Shown here: positions 5,627-5,961 of the stretch, one piece after another
Numbering within the stretch: position 1 is the stretch's first letter
How the letters are laid out: each line of letters begins with the position of its first letter
Assembly (NCBI GenBank): GCA_947456995.1
Contig: CANGVB010000256.1
Span: forward strand, 1-5,961
Origin: Bryobacteraceae bacterium
GTDB taxonomy: Bacteria; Acidobacteriota; Terriglobia; Bryobacterales; Bryobacteraceae
Direction: 5' to 3'
Length of the DNA: 5,961 bases
Program-made: the position numbers and the translations under genes
The notes under the pieces: model-generated
Told to the model about the DNA's origin: nothing
What the model saw: the letters and a program-made list of their open reading frames with translations, nothing else
Database searches by the model: none

Positions 5627-5961
5627 GGTTTGGGACGGATGCTGGCGAGGAAGCGATTTCTGCCAGCATTCTTAAAATTGTATAAGCTTCCCTGCGCTCG
5701 AACACTTCTATTTCAAAATCAGTCGAAGCAAAAACGAATTTCGTGTTGGTGAACTGCAGTTCCCAAACAATGTAAGCAGCCAGATCCACCAGCAATTCGA
5801 AGTGCGAAGAACCAGGGTCCAGCCAGATTCTCAAGCTCCCCTCGCAACCAGACTTTACCTCTTTGACGATCCAGTTGTCCCCTCTTGCACTTTGGCGCCA
5901 TGCGATTCTGCGCCAGTCATCTCCAGCAACGTATTCGCGAAGGTGGCTGTATTCTGCCTCA
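5547..5961 (-). CDS. DUF58-family protein, C-terminal fragment
   Basis: An open reading frame enters from the right edge (first whole codon at 5960) and gives 137 residues before TAG at 5549-5547. It starts with the DUF58 hallmark: HLREYVAGDDWRRIAWRQSAR (fragment residues 6-26; first part HLREYVAGDD, second WRRIAWRQSAR), followed by a VKE strand (32-34). The usual Asp before the Trp of the RRIDW motif is Ala here. A strand LRIWLDPGSS (43-52) occupies the place of the D-x-S-x-S von Willebrand-like motif but is degenerate (Gly at the third position). A long hydrophobic helix (about 55-67) and a final strand follow. DUF58 proteins usually occur with MoxR AAA ATPases and transglutaminase-like genes; those would lie beyond the edge. 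The last 80 bases overlap the receptor gene in another frame and encode a Pro-rich tail, so a start internal to this frame is not needed. Confidence 0.82.
   Translation of the reverse strand, partial: EAEYSHLREYVAGDDWRRIAWRQSARGDNWIVKEVKSGCEGSLRIWLDPGSSHFELLVDLAAYIVWELQFTNTKFVFASTDFEIEVFERREAYTILRMLAEIASSPASVPNHDPNLYILSFRPGYLLVPGEAPTSTH
5639..5669. promoter_or_regulatory. Strong stem-loop just upstream of the receptor start
   Basis: ATGCTGGC (5639-5646) and GCCAGCAT (5662-5669) are perfect eight-base inverted repeats. The 15-base interval can pair further (5648-5652 with 5657-5661, one imperfect pair) around a four-base loop, leaving G5647 bulged. The structure ends 12 bases before the receptor ATG and takes the place of a Shine-Dalgarno sequence. 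No T-run follows on either strand, so it is not an intrinsic terminator. It also lies within codons of the DUF58 gene. Confidence 0.5.
5677..5682 (-). promoter_or_regulatory. Candidate -10 element for the receptor gene
   Basis: Read on the minus strand, TACAAT (5682-5677, in the context CTTATACAAT) matches five of six bases of TATAAT. The predicted transcription start falls near 5670, at the foot of the stem-loop, giving a leader of about 43 bases. No good -35 is seen at 16-18 bases, and the region is inside the DUF58 coding sequence. Confidence 0.35.

Noticed and set aside
5547..5834. A separate small protein starting at TTG 5834
   Set aside because: The frame stays open upstream to the window edge and contains DUF58 motifs there, so the apparent small gene is just the C-terminal part of a truncated larger one.
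5719..5901. A 60-codon minus-strand frame inside the DUF58 region
   Set aside because: It is out of frame with the DUF58 motifs, which fully explain this stretch.
5627..5961. Cobalamin riboswitch upstream of the BtuB-sized receptor
   Set aside because: Only a partial B12-box-like GCCACC is present, inside DUF58 codons, and no riboswitch fold or full conserved box can be traced.

Overview
The window looks like a chromosomal segment from a Gram-negative, Acidobacteria-like bacterium, perhaps near Bryobacter/Solibacter. The taxon is inferred from protein style: a TonB-dependent receptor with a plug sequence that I recall as typical of that phylum, a Tat-like signal on a Gfo/Idh/MocA oxidoreductase, and an ECF sigma / small membrane anti-sigma / anchored helical periplasmic protein set. 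Base composition is moderate (low-to-mid 50s % GC by eye). No mobile element, RNA gene or CRISPR array is visible, and coding density is very high: the largest gap between genes is about 50 bases.

Layout, left to right. (1) The 3' end of a GT4-type glycosyltransferase (+) enters from the left edge. (2) A convergent Gfo/Idh/MocA oxidoreductase (-) with a putative Tat signal shares a CTAG tetranucleotide with it at both stop codons. (3) A divergent gene (+) encodes an exported protein of unknown function. It ends in another shared CTAG and is followed by a good Rho-independent terminator lying inside the opposing gene. (4) The rest of the window is a five-gene minus-strand block, read from right to left: a DUF58-family protein (cut by the right edge), a TonB-dependent receptor, an ECF sigma factor, a single-pass anti-sigma-like protein, and a single-pass anchored CpxP/CnrX-like helical protein. 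Junctions in this block are an 80-nt overlap, a 42-nt gap, a 17-nt overlap and a 1-nt overlap, so most of it is probably cotranscribed.

How the genes may work together (inference). The last three genes have the architecture of CnrYXH-type envelope signalling: a sigma factor, a short membrane anti-sigma without a zinc motif, and a membrane-tethered periplasmic helical sensor. They follow a TonB receptor that lacks the N-terminal signalling domain of FecA-type transducers, so if the receptor and sigma factor are linked, it would be by co-expression or envelope stress rather than classical Fec signalling. The most interesting points are this cassette, the 80-nt receptor/DUF58 overlap with a strong stem-loop just before the receptor start, the palindrome between receptor and sigma genes, and the reuse of the otherwise rare CTAG tetramer at three stop codons.
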